Shown piece by piece: positions 19,128-27,776 of a DNA stretch of 64,000 nt; within the stretch, counting starts at the first letter, position 1, and each line of letters opens with the position of its first letter. Source of the stretch: Nostoc piscinale CENA21 (lineage in GTDB: Bacteria > Cyanobacteriota > Cyanobacteriia > Cyanobacteriales > Nostocaceae). The stretch lies in contig NZ_CP012036.1 in assembly GCF_001298445.1 (NCBI RefSeq), positions 791,267 to 855,266 on the forward strand, in the 5' to 3' direction. Position numbers and translations under genes: made by a program. Below the pieces are notes generated by a model. That model saw only the letters and a list, made by a program, of their open reading frames with translations. It had not been told where the DNA came from and ran no database searches.

Positions 19128-21140
19128 CTATTTTTGTCCAAAGAATGCTAAGACTTTATTAATTAGCTCTTTCCAAAATTCTTCAGATTTACTCTGGAAA
19201 AACTTATTTAAGTTGCCTTCAAATTCAAGCTCTCGTTTAAATATTTCACATACATTTCCTGCAAATGTCTCACCTTTTTTCTTTTCTTTCCCTTTTTCCG
19301 AAATTAAAGCTTTCCAAAATGGTGAATCTTCACTGTGGGGTGATAACTTTCTTGTTAGTTCCTTTTCAATTGCTGTACCTACCTCATATATAAAGTCATC
19401 ATATAATATGTAAAACTCTTTTACTAGTTCAGGAATAAGTGTTTTTAAAGATTCATGTGCAGATATAAGCTCATATAAAACATTTTCTATTTCCAGCTTT
19501 GCTTCCTTAGTAAATTTCTTCAACATTTCATCTTCATATATTCCTTCGGCAAAGACTTTCGCATCATAATAAATATCTATATCTCTTGGCTCATAATAAC
19601 CAAAATTTCTATGAATAGCATGTTTTGTGTTCCATGCTTTATAAGTAGTACGGTAATATTCAAGGTATTTATCAACAAAATCTTGATAAACAAAACTAGG
19701 CACTCTTTTACCTAGTTCTCGCCAACTCTTGATATTTTGAACTGCATTTTCAATTGCTTGAGTTTCTGCGCCTGTCAAAGTATCACCATTTTTGATTTTT
19801 CCAAAGCTGTCTTTGATACTCTTGATTTCGTCTAATAAAATATTGCGCCTACGTTTTACTACGTCTGCGATAGCTTTGATAAATTCATTTTTATCAGCCT
19901 GTACATCTTCTTCATCGTAGATATCATTTAATTTGACAATATCATCACGATAATATCGTAATGAATCATAAAACAAGATATTTTCTGGAAAGAAATCTAA
20001 ATTCAGATGTCTAAATGTAGCTTGAATTTCTTCTTTTTTAATTTGAATACCTAAATCCCAACTACCGTCACTTCCATTTGTTTTTTCAGGCTCATGTTTA
20101 TGAGGTAGCACTAAAGTTACAAATCTATGATGAAATTCTTTTGATTTTGATGTCAGATGATAACCCATCAGTTTCGCAATATTAGCTTCAGGTGCAGCAT
20201 TGAAGGGAGTTACAAATAAACAGATAGTGTCCTGACTATCAATATATCTCTGCAAGTCTTGACGAATGGGATTTTCGTCCAGTCCTTTAGTGTCAACAAC
20301 TGAATCGAACTGATATAAATTTGAGCCAGATAAAATATTATTACTGACATATAGATATATTTTCTTTGGTATAGCAAATTCCTTTAATTGAACACTATTG
20401 ATAGCAGCAAAAGTATTTTTTATCCATTCTTTCTCTTGACTTTGATTATCAAATTCTATTATCTTATAAGTTCTACATTCAAGGTTTGCATTATTCAAAG
20501 CGATTTTTTTTAGTCCTTCTAGTCCTAATTCATCAAATAATACCTTACCTAGATCAGTTCTAGAGATACTCTTATTATCACCATCATAAACTGTTTTAGA
20601 AGTAATTTTAATTTCAGTTATATTTCTAATAGCTCTTTCAATTTCTTGAGAAATAATGGTTTTATTTTCTGAATGCAAATTATCTTTATTGGCAATAAAA
20701 TCACAAAATTCAAATATGAGATTTTCCATCTCGTCTACTGTATACGGCTCTATCTCTATGTAAGTTTTTTCAGATGCTTTGAGAACTACTTCACAAATAG
20801 TTGTTCTTCCTGCCCCTGTAGATAATAATTCTTTGGTTTCGATTACATCTTTAGTTTTACCACCAAGAGTTTTAGAAACTTTAAATTCACCTATTAAATT
20901 AAAAAGGTGACAGATAGCTGTTGTTTTTCCTTGTCCAATAGTTCCAATAAAAACAGTTTTATATTTTTCAATATTAAGAATTTTCTCTATTTCTTCCAAT
21001 CTTTCCAACTTTGATTTTAGGTTATTAATGCAAATATGCTTGATGATATTAATTTCCGAGCTATCTGATATTTTATTAATTTCACGTCTCAAGCTTTGCT
21101 GCAATGATGTAATTTCGTCCTGCCACTGTATCGTTAACAT
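19128..21140 (-). CDS. Large P-loop GTPase, possibly dynamin-like
   Basis: 670 residues. The Walker A/G1 loop is GTIGQGKTT (66-74) and a DTKG (283-286) after a hydrophobic strand fits G3 (DxxG); a conserved-looking threonine cluster (GAGRTTICE, 109-117) may be switch I. A canonical N/TKxD G4 is not obvious. The second half (about 390-670) is mainly helical, like the stalk of dynamin-family proteins, and ends with FWKELINKVLAFFGQK, an amphipathic helix. It is the first gene of a two-gene unit with a nuclease-like protein and is visibly AT-rich. It could be a sensor or membrane-remodelling ATPase/GTPase of a defence cassette; identity unproven. Confidence 0.65.
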   Translation of the reverse strand: MLTIQWQDEITSLQQSLRREINKISDSSEINIIKHICINNLKSKLERLEEIEKILNIEKYKTVFIGTIGQGKTTAICHLFNLIGEFKVSKTLGGKTKDVIETKELLSTGAGRTTICEVVLKASEKTYIEIEPYTVDEMENLIFEFCDFIANKDNLHSENKTIISQEIERAIRNITEIKITSKTVYDGDNKSISRTDLGKVLFDELGLEGLKKIALNNANLECRTYKIIEFDNQSQEKEWIKNTFAAINSVQLKEFAIPKKIYLYVSNNILSGSNLYQFDSVVDTKGLDENPIRQDLQRYIDSQDTICLFVTPFNAAPEANIAKLMGYHLTSKSKEFHHRFVTLVLPHKHEPEKTNGSDGSWDLGIQIKKEEIQATFRHLNLDFFPENILFYDSLRYYRDDIVKLNDIYDEEDVQADKNEFIKAIADVVKRRRNILLDEIKSIKDSFGKIKNGDTLTGAETQAIENAVQNIKSWRELGKRVPSFVYQDFVDKYLEYYRTTYKAWNTKHAIHRNFGYYEPRDIDIYYDAKVFAEGIYEDEMLKKFTKEAKLEIENVLYELISAHESLKTLIPELVKEFYILYDDFIYEVGTAIEKELTRKLSPHSEDSPFWKALISEKGKEKKKGETFAGNVCEIFKRELEFEGNLNKFFQSKSEEFWKELINKVLAFFGQK

Positions 21141-21321
21141 ACGGTTTACCCTGTTGTGAGACTAATTGCTTGATATCTAATATGCCCACTATGGGATGAA
21201 TATCTAACAAAACCTCAAAAAGTCAGGATAGAACAAGTAAAATTTGCATTCTAGACTATGAACAGCCTGATTTTATCTGGGTTTGTGCGAACAAACTCCG
21301 TTTATTCACATCTTGCACCAA

Positions 21322-21440
21322 GCGACTGAAGTCGCAGCTACACAGACAAAACCCGCCTGCGCGGGTTCAATTCAAAAACCTTGATTTTTTTTAGTCCGCG
21401 TAGGCGGACTTTGTTTTTATAGCCGCGAATTCCATTCGTC
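21322..21440. repeat. Hairpin-array dispersed repeat
   Basis: Four short perfect or near-perfect hairpins in 119 bases: GCGACT-GA-AGTCGC (21322-21335), AACCCGC-CTGC-GCGGGTT (21350-21367), AGTCCGC-GTAG-GCGGACT (21393-21410) and GCGAAT-TCC-ATTCGT (21425-21439). This is the style of non-coding palindromic repeat elements common in Nostocales genomes. No gene overlaps it; it separates the GTPase cassette from ftsW. Confidence 0.75.
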
Positions 21441-21544
21441 GGGGCTAGGCTTCCAAAGTTGCGGTACTCTCAAGACAAATTTGAGTTATAAGTTATAAGT
21501 TATGAGTTTATACCTTAACTTTTAAGCATTACCTGTAATTCATC

Positions 21545-22726
21545 GTGAATCTAACTCGACTGATTCCCATTTTTGATAATTCTGTTACTAGCTGGGCTGT
21601 AGAGGCGCGGTTGCTGCGTTGGTTAACCTTGATTTGGTTATTTTTTGGGTTAATTGTGCTGTATTCAGCATCTTACCCAGTTGCCGACGCACGTCAAGGT
21701 GACGGATTATATTACTTCAAACGTCAGATTATCTGGGTGTTAGTTTCGCTAATAGCCTTCAACTTTATTGTGAATCTGCCGTTACGCAAAATTTTGCGGG
21801 TATCCCATTGGTTTTTAGGACTGTTTTTACTGTTAATTTTCGTTACCCTTGTTCCAGGTTTAGGTAAAAAAGCTTTTGATGCAGCGCGTTGGATAGCCCT
21901 TGGCCCCATCCCCATCCAACCATCAGAATTAATCAAACCTTTTTTAGTGTTGCAAAGTGCCAGACTTTTTGGACAATGGGAACAAATACCGTGGCGAGTG
22001 CGTTTGACTTGGCTGGTAATTTTTGGGTTGGTACTTTTGGGCATTCTCGCCCAACCTAACTTGAGTACAACTGCACTTTGCGGGATGACAATTTGGCTAA
22101 TTGCCTTAGCGGCTGGATTACCTTATAAATATTTAGCTGGCACAGCAATAGGCGGAGTATTATTAGCCGTACTCAGTATTAGCATCAAAGAATATCAGCG
22201 CAAGCGGGTGATGTCTTTTCTCAACCCTTGGGCAGATGCAACAGGCGATGGCTATCAGTTAGTTCAAAGTTTACTCGCTGTTGGTTCTGGACAAACTTGG
22301 GGCGCTGGCTATGGCTTTTCGCAGCAAAAACAATTTTTCTTACCCATTCAAGATACTGACTTTATTTTTGCTGTTTTCGCAGAAGAGTTTGGTTTCGCGG
22401 GTGGTGTCGCCCTGCTGCTGATGTTAGCAGTGTTTACCACTTTAGGATTAATTGTGGCAATGAAAGCCAAAAACCCAATTAATCGCTTAGTGGCGATCGG
22501 TGTCACAATTGTCATGATTGGACAATCTTTATTACATATCGCTGTTGCGACAGGCGCTTTACCAACTACAGGTTTACCTTTACCAATGTTTAGTTACGGT
22601 GGTAATTCGATGATTGCTAGTTTAGTTGCTGCCGCATTGCTAATTCGAGTAGCCAGGGAAAGTAACGAAGCTGAAGTTGTACCTTTACGCAGAAATCCAT
22701 CGCGGCGAAAGTTACATAACAGGTGA
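21545..22726 (+). CDS. ftsW: Cell division protein FtsW (SEDS glycosyltransferase)
   Basis: A 393-residue polytopic SEDS-family peptidoglycan polymerase with about ten membrane helices. Diagnostic stretches are GLGKKAFDAARWIALGPIPI then QPSELIKPFLVL (family RW...G..QPSE.K), LAQPNLSTTA, GDGYQLVQSLLAVGSG and SYGGNSMIASLVAAALLIRV. FtsW rather than RodA is inferred from the TTGLPLPMFSYGGNS ending. The start is GTG 21545, giving MNLTRLIPIFDNSVTSWAVE; no strong RBS. Acts at the septum with an FtsI-type transpeptidase. No division neighbours here, as usual in cyanobacteria. Confidence 0.9.
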   Translation: MNLTRLIPIFDNSVTSWAVEARLLRWLTLIWLFFGLIVLYSASYPVADARQGDGLYYFKRQIIWVLVSLIAFNFIVNLPLRKILRVSHWFLGLFLLLIFVTLVPGLGKKAFDAARWIALGPIPIQPSELIKPFLVLQSARLFGQWEQIPWRVRLTWLVIFGLVLLGILAQPNLSTTALCGMTIWLIALAAGLPYKYLAGTAIGGVLLAVLSISIKEYQRKRVMSFLNPWADATGDGYQLVQSLLAVGSGQTWGAGYGFSQQKQFFLPIQDTDFIFAVFAEEFGFAGGVALLLMLAVFTTLGLIVAMKAKNPINRLVAIGVTIVMIGQSLLHIAVATGALPTTGLPLPMFSYGGNSMIASLVAAALLIRVARESNEAEVVPLRRNPSRRKLHNR

Positions 22727-22819
22727 TAGTGACATCTCCCTTGTCTCTGTTGGTCACATATCAAATAGGAATGCCATATCTCGGAGTGGGTGCGATCGCA
22801 TCCACTTATTTTTTAGCCG

Positions 22820-22856
22820 AAAAAAAATCCCCCAGTTGGTATAAACCAGCCAGGGG
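22820..22856 (-). terminator. Rho-independent terminator, minus strand
   Basis: Read on the minus strand: CCCC, TGG, CTGGT, loop, ACCA, then CTGGGGG, followed by AT8 (A's at 22820-22827 on the plus strand). A strong stem plus U-tract. It ends transcription coming from 22860-23020, where no minus-strand gene exists. Confidence 0.6.
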
Positions 22857-22910
22857 AATTAGTTATCAGGGTGCATCTACCAATTACTTGTTCTATTGGT
22901 ACTCCCCTTA
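22820..22910 (-). ncRNA. Candidate structured small RNA opposite the ftsW 3' region
   Basis: On the minus strand a hairpin with stem TACCAAT/ATTGGTA (22895-22901 with 22878-22884, 10-nt loop) lies inside an outer GGGGA/TCCCC helix (22903-22907 with 22853-22857), followed directly by a terminator ending in eight U's. The outer helix and the terminator share the same CCCC strand, so they are mutually exclusive. No minus-strand gene follows, so a free small RNA (5' end unknown) or an antisense RNA to ftsW readthrough is more likely than an attenuator. No known RNA family recognised. Confidence 0.4.
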
Positions 22911-23022
22911 AACCGGATAAAAATTGTCCAAAATTTCCTAATCTAGCGAAACATTATGCAATTGCCTTGTAGTAAAGTTTGTGCAGGCTTCGTTATTTTA
23001 TCGGTCGGCGTGTAATTTTTTT

Positions 23023-24196
23023 ATGCAACCTCGACAAAGCATTATTGAAATTTTTTCAACTTTTGTGCAGTTTGAAGGCGATCGCTTCAGTCGGTGGGCG
23101 ACGGAATCACGCTTGCGTCGCAGCATCCAAAGTTGTCTTCAGCAAATACCAAAAGAAAATTCGGAATATTTTTGGGTACTGTATTGGTATAAGTTTTGGC
23201 AAGATTCAGCCGCCGCAGCTTTAGCGAAACAACATCTCACAGCTTATTTACAAGAACCTTGTTATTGGATATCGCAAAAAACCTGTGCAGCTTTCGCCAG
23301 TAACCAATTTAAATTATCTGATTGTTTCCAAATTGCGATCGCCCAAGTTGAACTTGTCTTAAAAAACTTTAATCCTTCCCAAAGCAGTACCTTAAAAAAC
23401 TACGCCAGTCTGATTTTTAGTACTGCTATCCGCGAAACTTTGCGTCAGCGTCAAGAAGTTGATATCTGTAGCGATTGGGGTTTGTTACGCAAAACCAGTC
23501 AAAAGCGGTTGGTAGAATCTTTGCAAAATGCTGGTTTATCTCCTGAAACAATTCACGCCTATGTTTTGGCTTGGAATGGGTTTAAAACTTTGTATGTCCC
23601 CAGCAAAGCAGGTAATTCTCGCCAATTGTCTCGCCCAGATGATACTACTTGGGAACGCGATCGCAAAATTATACAATTCCCAAACTACCCAGCCTGCTAA
23701 TTCCCAAACTCTGGAAAAATGGTTACTCAGTGCAGCAAAAGCTGTCCGCAAATATCTTTATCCCACCCCCGATTCTCTGAATGTTTCTCTAGGCGGTGAT
23801 GATGGATTTGAGTTACTGGATAATTTACCAGGGACACAAGAATCGTTAATTAACGAAATTATCGCCCAAGAAGAAGCCCAAACTAAAAGCCAACAGCAAG
23901 GTGAGATTAACCAAGTATTATCAACTGCGATCGCCCAATTAGAAGCGCAAATTCAGGAAATATTGCAACTATACTACGCCCAGCAACTCAATCAAGATGC
24001 GATCGCCAAACAGTTAGATATCAAGCAGTATACTGTTTCCCGACGACTGACGAAAGCTAAGGAGGTTTTATTGCGGTCTTTAGCTAATTGGTGCCAAGAT
24101 AGCCTGCATATTTCTCTGACATCAGACTTACTTAAAAGTATGAGTGCTGTGATGGAAGAATGGCTACAAAATTACTACAGTCCATCTTCTAGCTAA
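23023..24196 (+). pseudogene. Sigma-70 family RNA polymerase sigma factor (DUF1822-associated type), frameshifted
   Basis: Two frames make one protein of about 390 residues. The first (ATG 23023, MQPRQSIIEIFSTFVQFEGD) runs to ...RPDDTTWE; the second resumes with AIAKLYNSQTTQPANSQTLE and ends with a region-4-like helix-turn-helix, LNQDAIAKQLDIKQYTVSRRLTKAKEVLL. The join needs one base less at 23656, an extra C immediately before a HIP1 site (23657-23664). The N-terminal half is unlike standard sigma region 2, as in the cyanobacterial sigma factors paired with DUF1822. A GTG at 22981 is possible but less likely. It lies 80 bases before a DUF1822 gene in an evident operon; the target promoters are unknown. 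Confidence 0.7.
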
Positions 24197-24276
24197 ATTC
24201 TTTGTAGCCTGTGCGGGAAAGAGAATGTTCCCTAGTAGCGCCAAAACAAGCCAAACCTTTCCCTGGAGAAACCGCT

Positions 24277-25419
24277 ATGACTTTTACTGTTGCTAATTCT
24301 ACAGACTTAATTTTAGAGATTCCCGAATTTACCCAAGGTAGTCAGGCTTTTTCTTATTCCAGTGCGGAATATCAAGCTTATTTGAATGAACTTTGCCTGA
24401 ATGCTGTCTTACCTTGGTTACAGGAGGACTTTACACCACAGGCAAAGGTTTGGCCAACTACCACTGCATTATCCAGTTTTTGGGAACTGGTAAATGGAAC
24501 TGCTGTTACAGTAGATGCAACAAGGTTTATCTTGGTTCCCAGTGAAAATATTGATTGCAGTGAATTACGTGTACCCCAAGAATGGATAGATTTACCGAGT
24601 TGGGTGGGAGATTATTATTTGGCGGTGCAAGTAGAACCAGATGCAGGTTATGTCAGGATTTGGGGTTATTGTACTCATACGCAACTAAAGCAGCAGGGTA
24701 ATTATGATCCAGGCGATCGCACCTATTCTCTGAACGCTAGTGAGATAATTACGGATATCAGTGTTTTAGCTGTGGCGCGAGAATTCTGCACGTCCGAACC
24801 GACACGCACCACCGTTGCAGCAATTCCCACCCTACCACAAGCCCAAGCCCAAAACTTAATTAATCGCCTCAGCAATGCAGAAGTCATCACCCCTCGGTTA
24901 ACGATTCCTTTTCAATTGTGGGGTGGGTTAATTGAACATAGCGGTTGGCGACAAAATTTATATGAACGCCGGATTAATTTACCAGAACAGCGTTCTGTGT
25001 TGCAATGGTTAGAAAGTGGTGTATCACAACTTGCCCAAGCAATTGGTTGGGAACTGTGGAATTTAGAATTAAGTGCGGCGGCGCGGAGTGTCGAAGATAG
25101 GCAAACTGAGGCAAATATATCACGGCAGTTAGCGATCGCCGGACAAATCTACGAACTGACTATTACACCCCAAGGCGAACCAGACTCACCTTATTGGCGG
25201 TTTGAGTTGCGTCACGCTACAGTCGGCGCAGCCATTCCCGGCGGTTTTAAACTGCGCCTGCTGACAGAAGACTTACAGCCATTTCCCAACAACGAAGATA
25301 TAGCTACAACCGCAGTCGAACAACTGTTTGTCGAAGTGGCTTTAGAACCAGGAGAAGGTATCGTCTGGGAAGTAGAACCTTTACCAGAAAACTATGAGCG
25401 AGAAATACTCAAATTTTAA
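24277..25419 (+). CDS. DUF1822 family protein
   Basis: 380 residues from ATG 24277 (MTFTVANSTDLILEIPEFTQ), preceded by GGAGA; an in-frame GTG at 24211 is less likely. Family features: SSAEYQAYLNELCLNAVLPW at the start, GDYYLAVQVEPDAGYVRIWG in the middle, and IPFQLWGGLIEHSGWRQNLYERRIN then LAIAGQIYELTITPQGEP late. It directly follows the sigma factor gene and precedes a DUF4870 gene by 28 bases. Paralogue of 9689-10645. It may act as a regulator or partner of the sigma factor; function unknown. Confidence 0.85.
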   Translation: MTFTVANSTDLILEIPEFTQGSQAFSYSSAEYQAYLNELCLNAVLPWLQEDFTPQAKVWPTTTALSSFWELVNGTAVTVDATRFILVPSENIDCSELRVPQEWIDLPSWVGDYYLAVQVEPDAGYVRIWGYCTHTQLKQQGNYDPGDRTYSLNASEIITDISVLAVAREFCTSEPTRTTVAAIPTLPQAQAQNLINRLSNAEVITPRLTIPFQLWGGLIEHSGWRQNLYERRINLPEQRSVLQWLESGVSQLAQAIGWELWNLELSAAARSVEDRQTEANISRQLAIAGQIYELTITPQGEPDSPYWRFELRHATVGAAIPGGFKLRLLTEDLQPFPNNEDIATTAVEQLFVEVALEPGEGIVWEVEPLPENYEREILKF

Positions 25420-25447
25420 ACTTTTCTCCTGCTAGTTTAAAGGTAGT

Positions 25448-25960
25448 GTGGTAAATAGAAATTCTATTTATCCATCTCCTCATTCACAAGCCATGAGAAA
25501 ACAAGTCCAAAAACAAATGCGTACATGGGCGATGTTATGTCATCTTTCGGCTTTAGCAGCATGGCTATTGTTATTTGGATTGGTTTTTCTGGGCATTCCC
25601 TTATATTTACCGTTGAATATTTTATTACCCTTCGTCATTTGGCGACTGAAAAAAGCTAAATATCCTTGGATTGATTTTCAAGGTAGAGAATCTTTAAACT
25701 TTCAAATTTCATTAACTTTTTATACTTTGGTGGTGATTATTTTTTCTTTACTACTCGTACTGGGTAGCTGTGGTATTGCCATCACAACTAATGGTGCAGT
25801 AAATGAAGTCAAATCAGTTTTAGATGGTTTACTTCTAGTCTGGACATTTTTAATTATTGCCTTATTTTTATTACAATCATTTTTAGTTACATTTGCTGGT
25901 ATCAAAGCTTATCATGGAGAACATTATCGCTATCCTTTGACTATGCGAATTTTGAGGTAA
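25448..25960 (+). CDS. DUF4870 (Tic20-like) membrane protein
   Basis: 170 residues with three to four membrane helices and the DUF4870 pattern: MLCHLSALAAWLLLFGLVFL, an NxLLPFVIWRLKKAKYPWIDFQGRE-SLNFQ core, and a late LVTFAGIKAYHGEHYRYPLT. The start may be GTG 25448 or ATG 25493/25517. It is the last gene of the sigma-DUF1822 run. Function unknown; DUF4870 proteins sit in the inner membrane. Confidence 0.8.
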   Translation: MVNRNSIYPSPHSQAMRKQVQKQMRTWAMLCHLSALAAWLLLFGLVFLGIPLYLPLNILLPFVIWRLKKAKYPWIDFQGRESLNFQISLTFYTLVVIIFSLLLVLGSCGIAITTNGAVNEVKSVLDGLLLVWTFLIIALFLLQSFLVTFAGIKAYHGEHYRYPLTMRILR

Positions 25961-25963
25961 AAA

Positions 25964-27593
25964 TTATAAGTTATATGATGTCTGTTTGATAGGAAGCTCA
26001 ATTACAAATTCTGTACCCCTGCCTGATGAGGAAATACAGTTAATATTTCCCTTGTGTTTATCTACAATGATTTGATAACTAATAGATAATCCTAAACCAG
26101 TACCTTTACCCACAGGTTTAGTAGTAAAAAATGGGTCAAATAGTTTACTTTTCACTTCCTCTGGTATGCCAAAACCGTTATCTTTGATGCGAATAAGTAT
26201 ATATTTTTTATTTTTAACTTGTGTTTGGATCTGAATATAATTATTCTGTTGTTTAATCTTTTGCTTTAATTCTTCAACTTCCTTTTCTCGTAAGGCATCA
26301 ACAGCATTATTCAGTATATTCATAAATACCTGATTTAATCCGCCTGCATAACATTCAATCTGAGGTAAATTCTCGCAATAGTCTTTAATAACTTTAATTT
26401 CTTTTTGACCAGTCTTACCTTTTAGGCTATGTTGTAAAATTAGCAAAGTACTGTCAATGCCTTCATGAATATCTACAGGTTTCATTTCAGCTTCATCAAG
26501 ACGAGAAAAGTTACGCAATGTTAGTACAATCTCGCGGATACGATCAGCACCAACTTCCATTGAGGATAAAATCTTAGGCAAATCGTCAAGAATAAATTCT
26601 ATATCTAGCTCTTTGATTGTAGTATTTATTTGCGAATTAGTACCAGAATATTCTTGTTGATATAAATTAATTAAATCCATTAGTTGCTGAGTATATTCTC
26701 GCGCATATTTCAAGTTACCGTAAATAAAATTAACAGGATTATTAATTTCATGAGCAACCCCAGCAACTAACTGACCAAGAGAAGACATCTTTTCAGTTTG
26801 AATTAAATGTAGTTGAGTATTTTGCAATTCTTGTAATGTCTGTTCTAATTCAAGATTTTTCTGATTTAATGTTTCTGTCCTAGCTGCAACTTTTGTTTCT
26901 AGCGCCAAATTAGTTTCTTCTAAGGCCAGTTGAGCAATTTGTTTGGCTTTTAAATATTCCTGCAATAATTTTAGTACTAACAACCATGAAGGAATTAGCA
27001 ATATTAAACTGACAATAGAACCTAAAATTGCCCAAAATATTTTTTGACGATATCGAGCAACTTGTTGTTGTAGTTCTAATGATATATTCAATCTTCTTTT
27101 CGCAACCCCATCAGCATAAATTTGCTTTTGATTTTCATATTCGTGGCTAGAAAGCAATTGTTGTGCTGCTTGTTGTTTATTCTCCTTGACTAAATCAAAA
27201 GATTGATATTCCATTTTAACTAACTGCTGATTAGCTACATCAATTTTTTTTCGCATATTCACTTTTATATGTTTGAGGTGCTAATTTAATAGATTCTTGA
27301 ATAGCAATATCCAGTTTTTGTTCAAATTGATGATATCGTTTTTCCCAGATTATGTTACCTGTGGCAGCATTCATCCTGGCTGACATGGTTAATACTTCAT
27401 CAAGATAAACAATTTCGTCACTCAGTTTTTGTAATCTAAATTCATTTTTAGTAATATTATTGAAATTATAATATGCTTGCCAATTCAGCCAAATTTGAGG
27501 AATAAATAAAAATAAAGTTAGTAGTACAGTGATGGTTACTAATTGTGAAGGAGAAAATTTCAGTTTATCAGGCACATACATTAGTCTATACAC
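25964..27593 (-). pseudogene. Membrane sensor histidine kinase, frameshifted at an A8 tract
   Basis: One protein of about 540 residues in two frames. The first (27593 to 27240) has a membrane helix (TVLLTLFLFIPQIWLNW) and part of an extracytoplasmic domain; the second (to 25964) has the second helix (IFWAILGSIVSLILLIPSWL), a coiled coil, HisKA with phospho-His in GVAHEINNPVNFI, N-box NILNNAVDAL, and G-boxes DNGFGIPEE and GKGTGLGLSI. The join is at eight A's of the coding strand (27244-27251): one A fewer gives EYAKKIDVANQQ. No receiver follows, so the partner response regulator is elsewhere. Confidence 0.8.
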
Positions 27594-27776
27594 AAGATTT
27601 TTAGATAAATTTTTTGGATTGATTATTTATTGCAAATCAAGTCATTCATGATCACTTAAGGGTAATCTAATTTCATAAATATTGGGTTTTCCAGTATTTG
27701 TCCAGTTTTATTGAGAAATATATTTTGATTTTTATATTTAAAAGAATAAAATTTAATTTTTATTTTATGAGGAATA

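Noticed and set aside
22820..22910. Attenuator or riboswitch controlling a gene
   Set aside because: Downstream on its strand there is only antisense ftsW, so a cis-regulated gene is absent; kept as a small RNA candidate.
22723..22911. 62-codon plus-strand open frame after ftsW
   Set aside because: It overlaps the ftsW stop and the hairpin-rich candidate RNA; the coding pattern is explained by stems, not protein.
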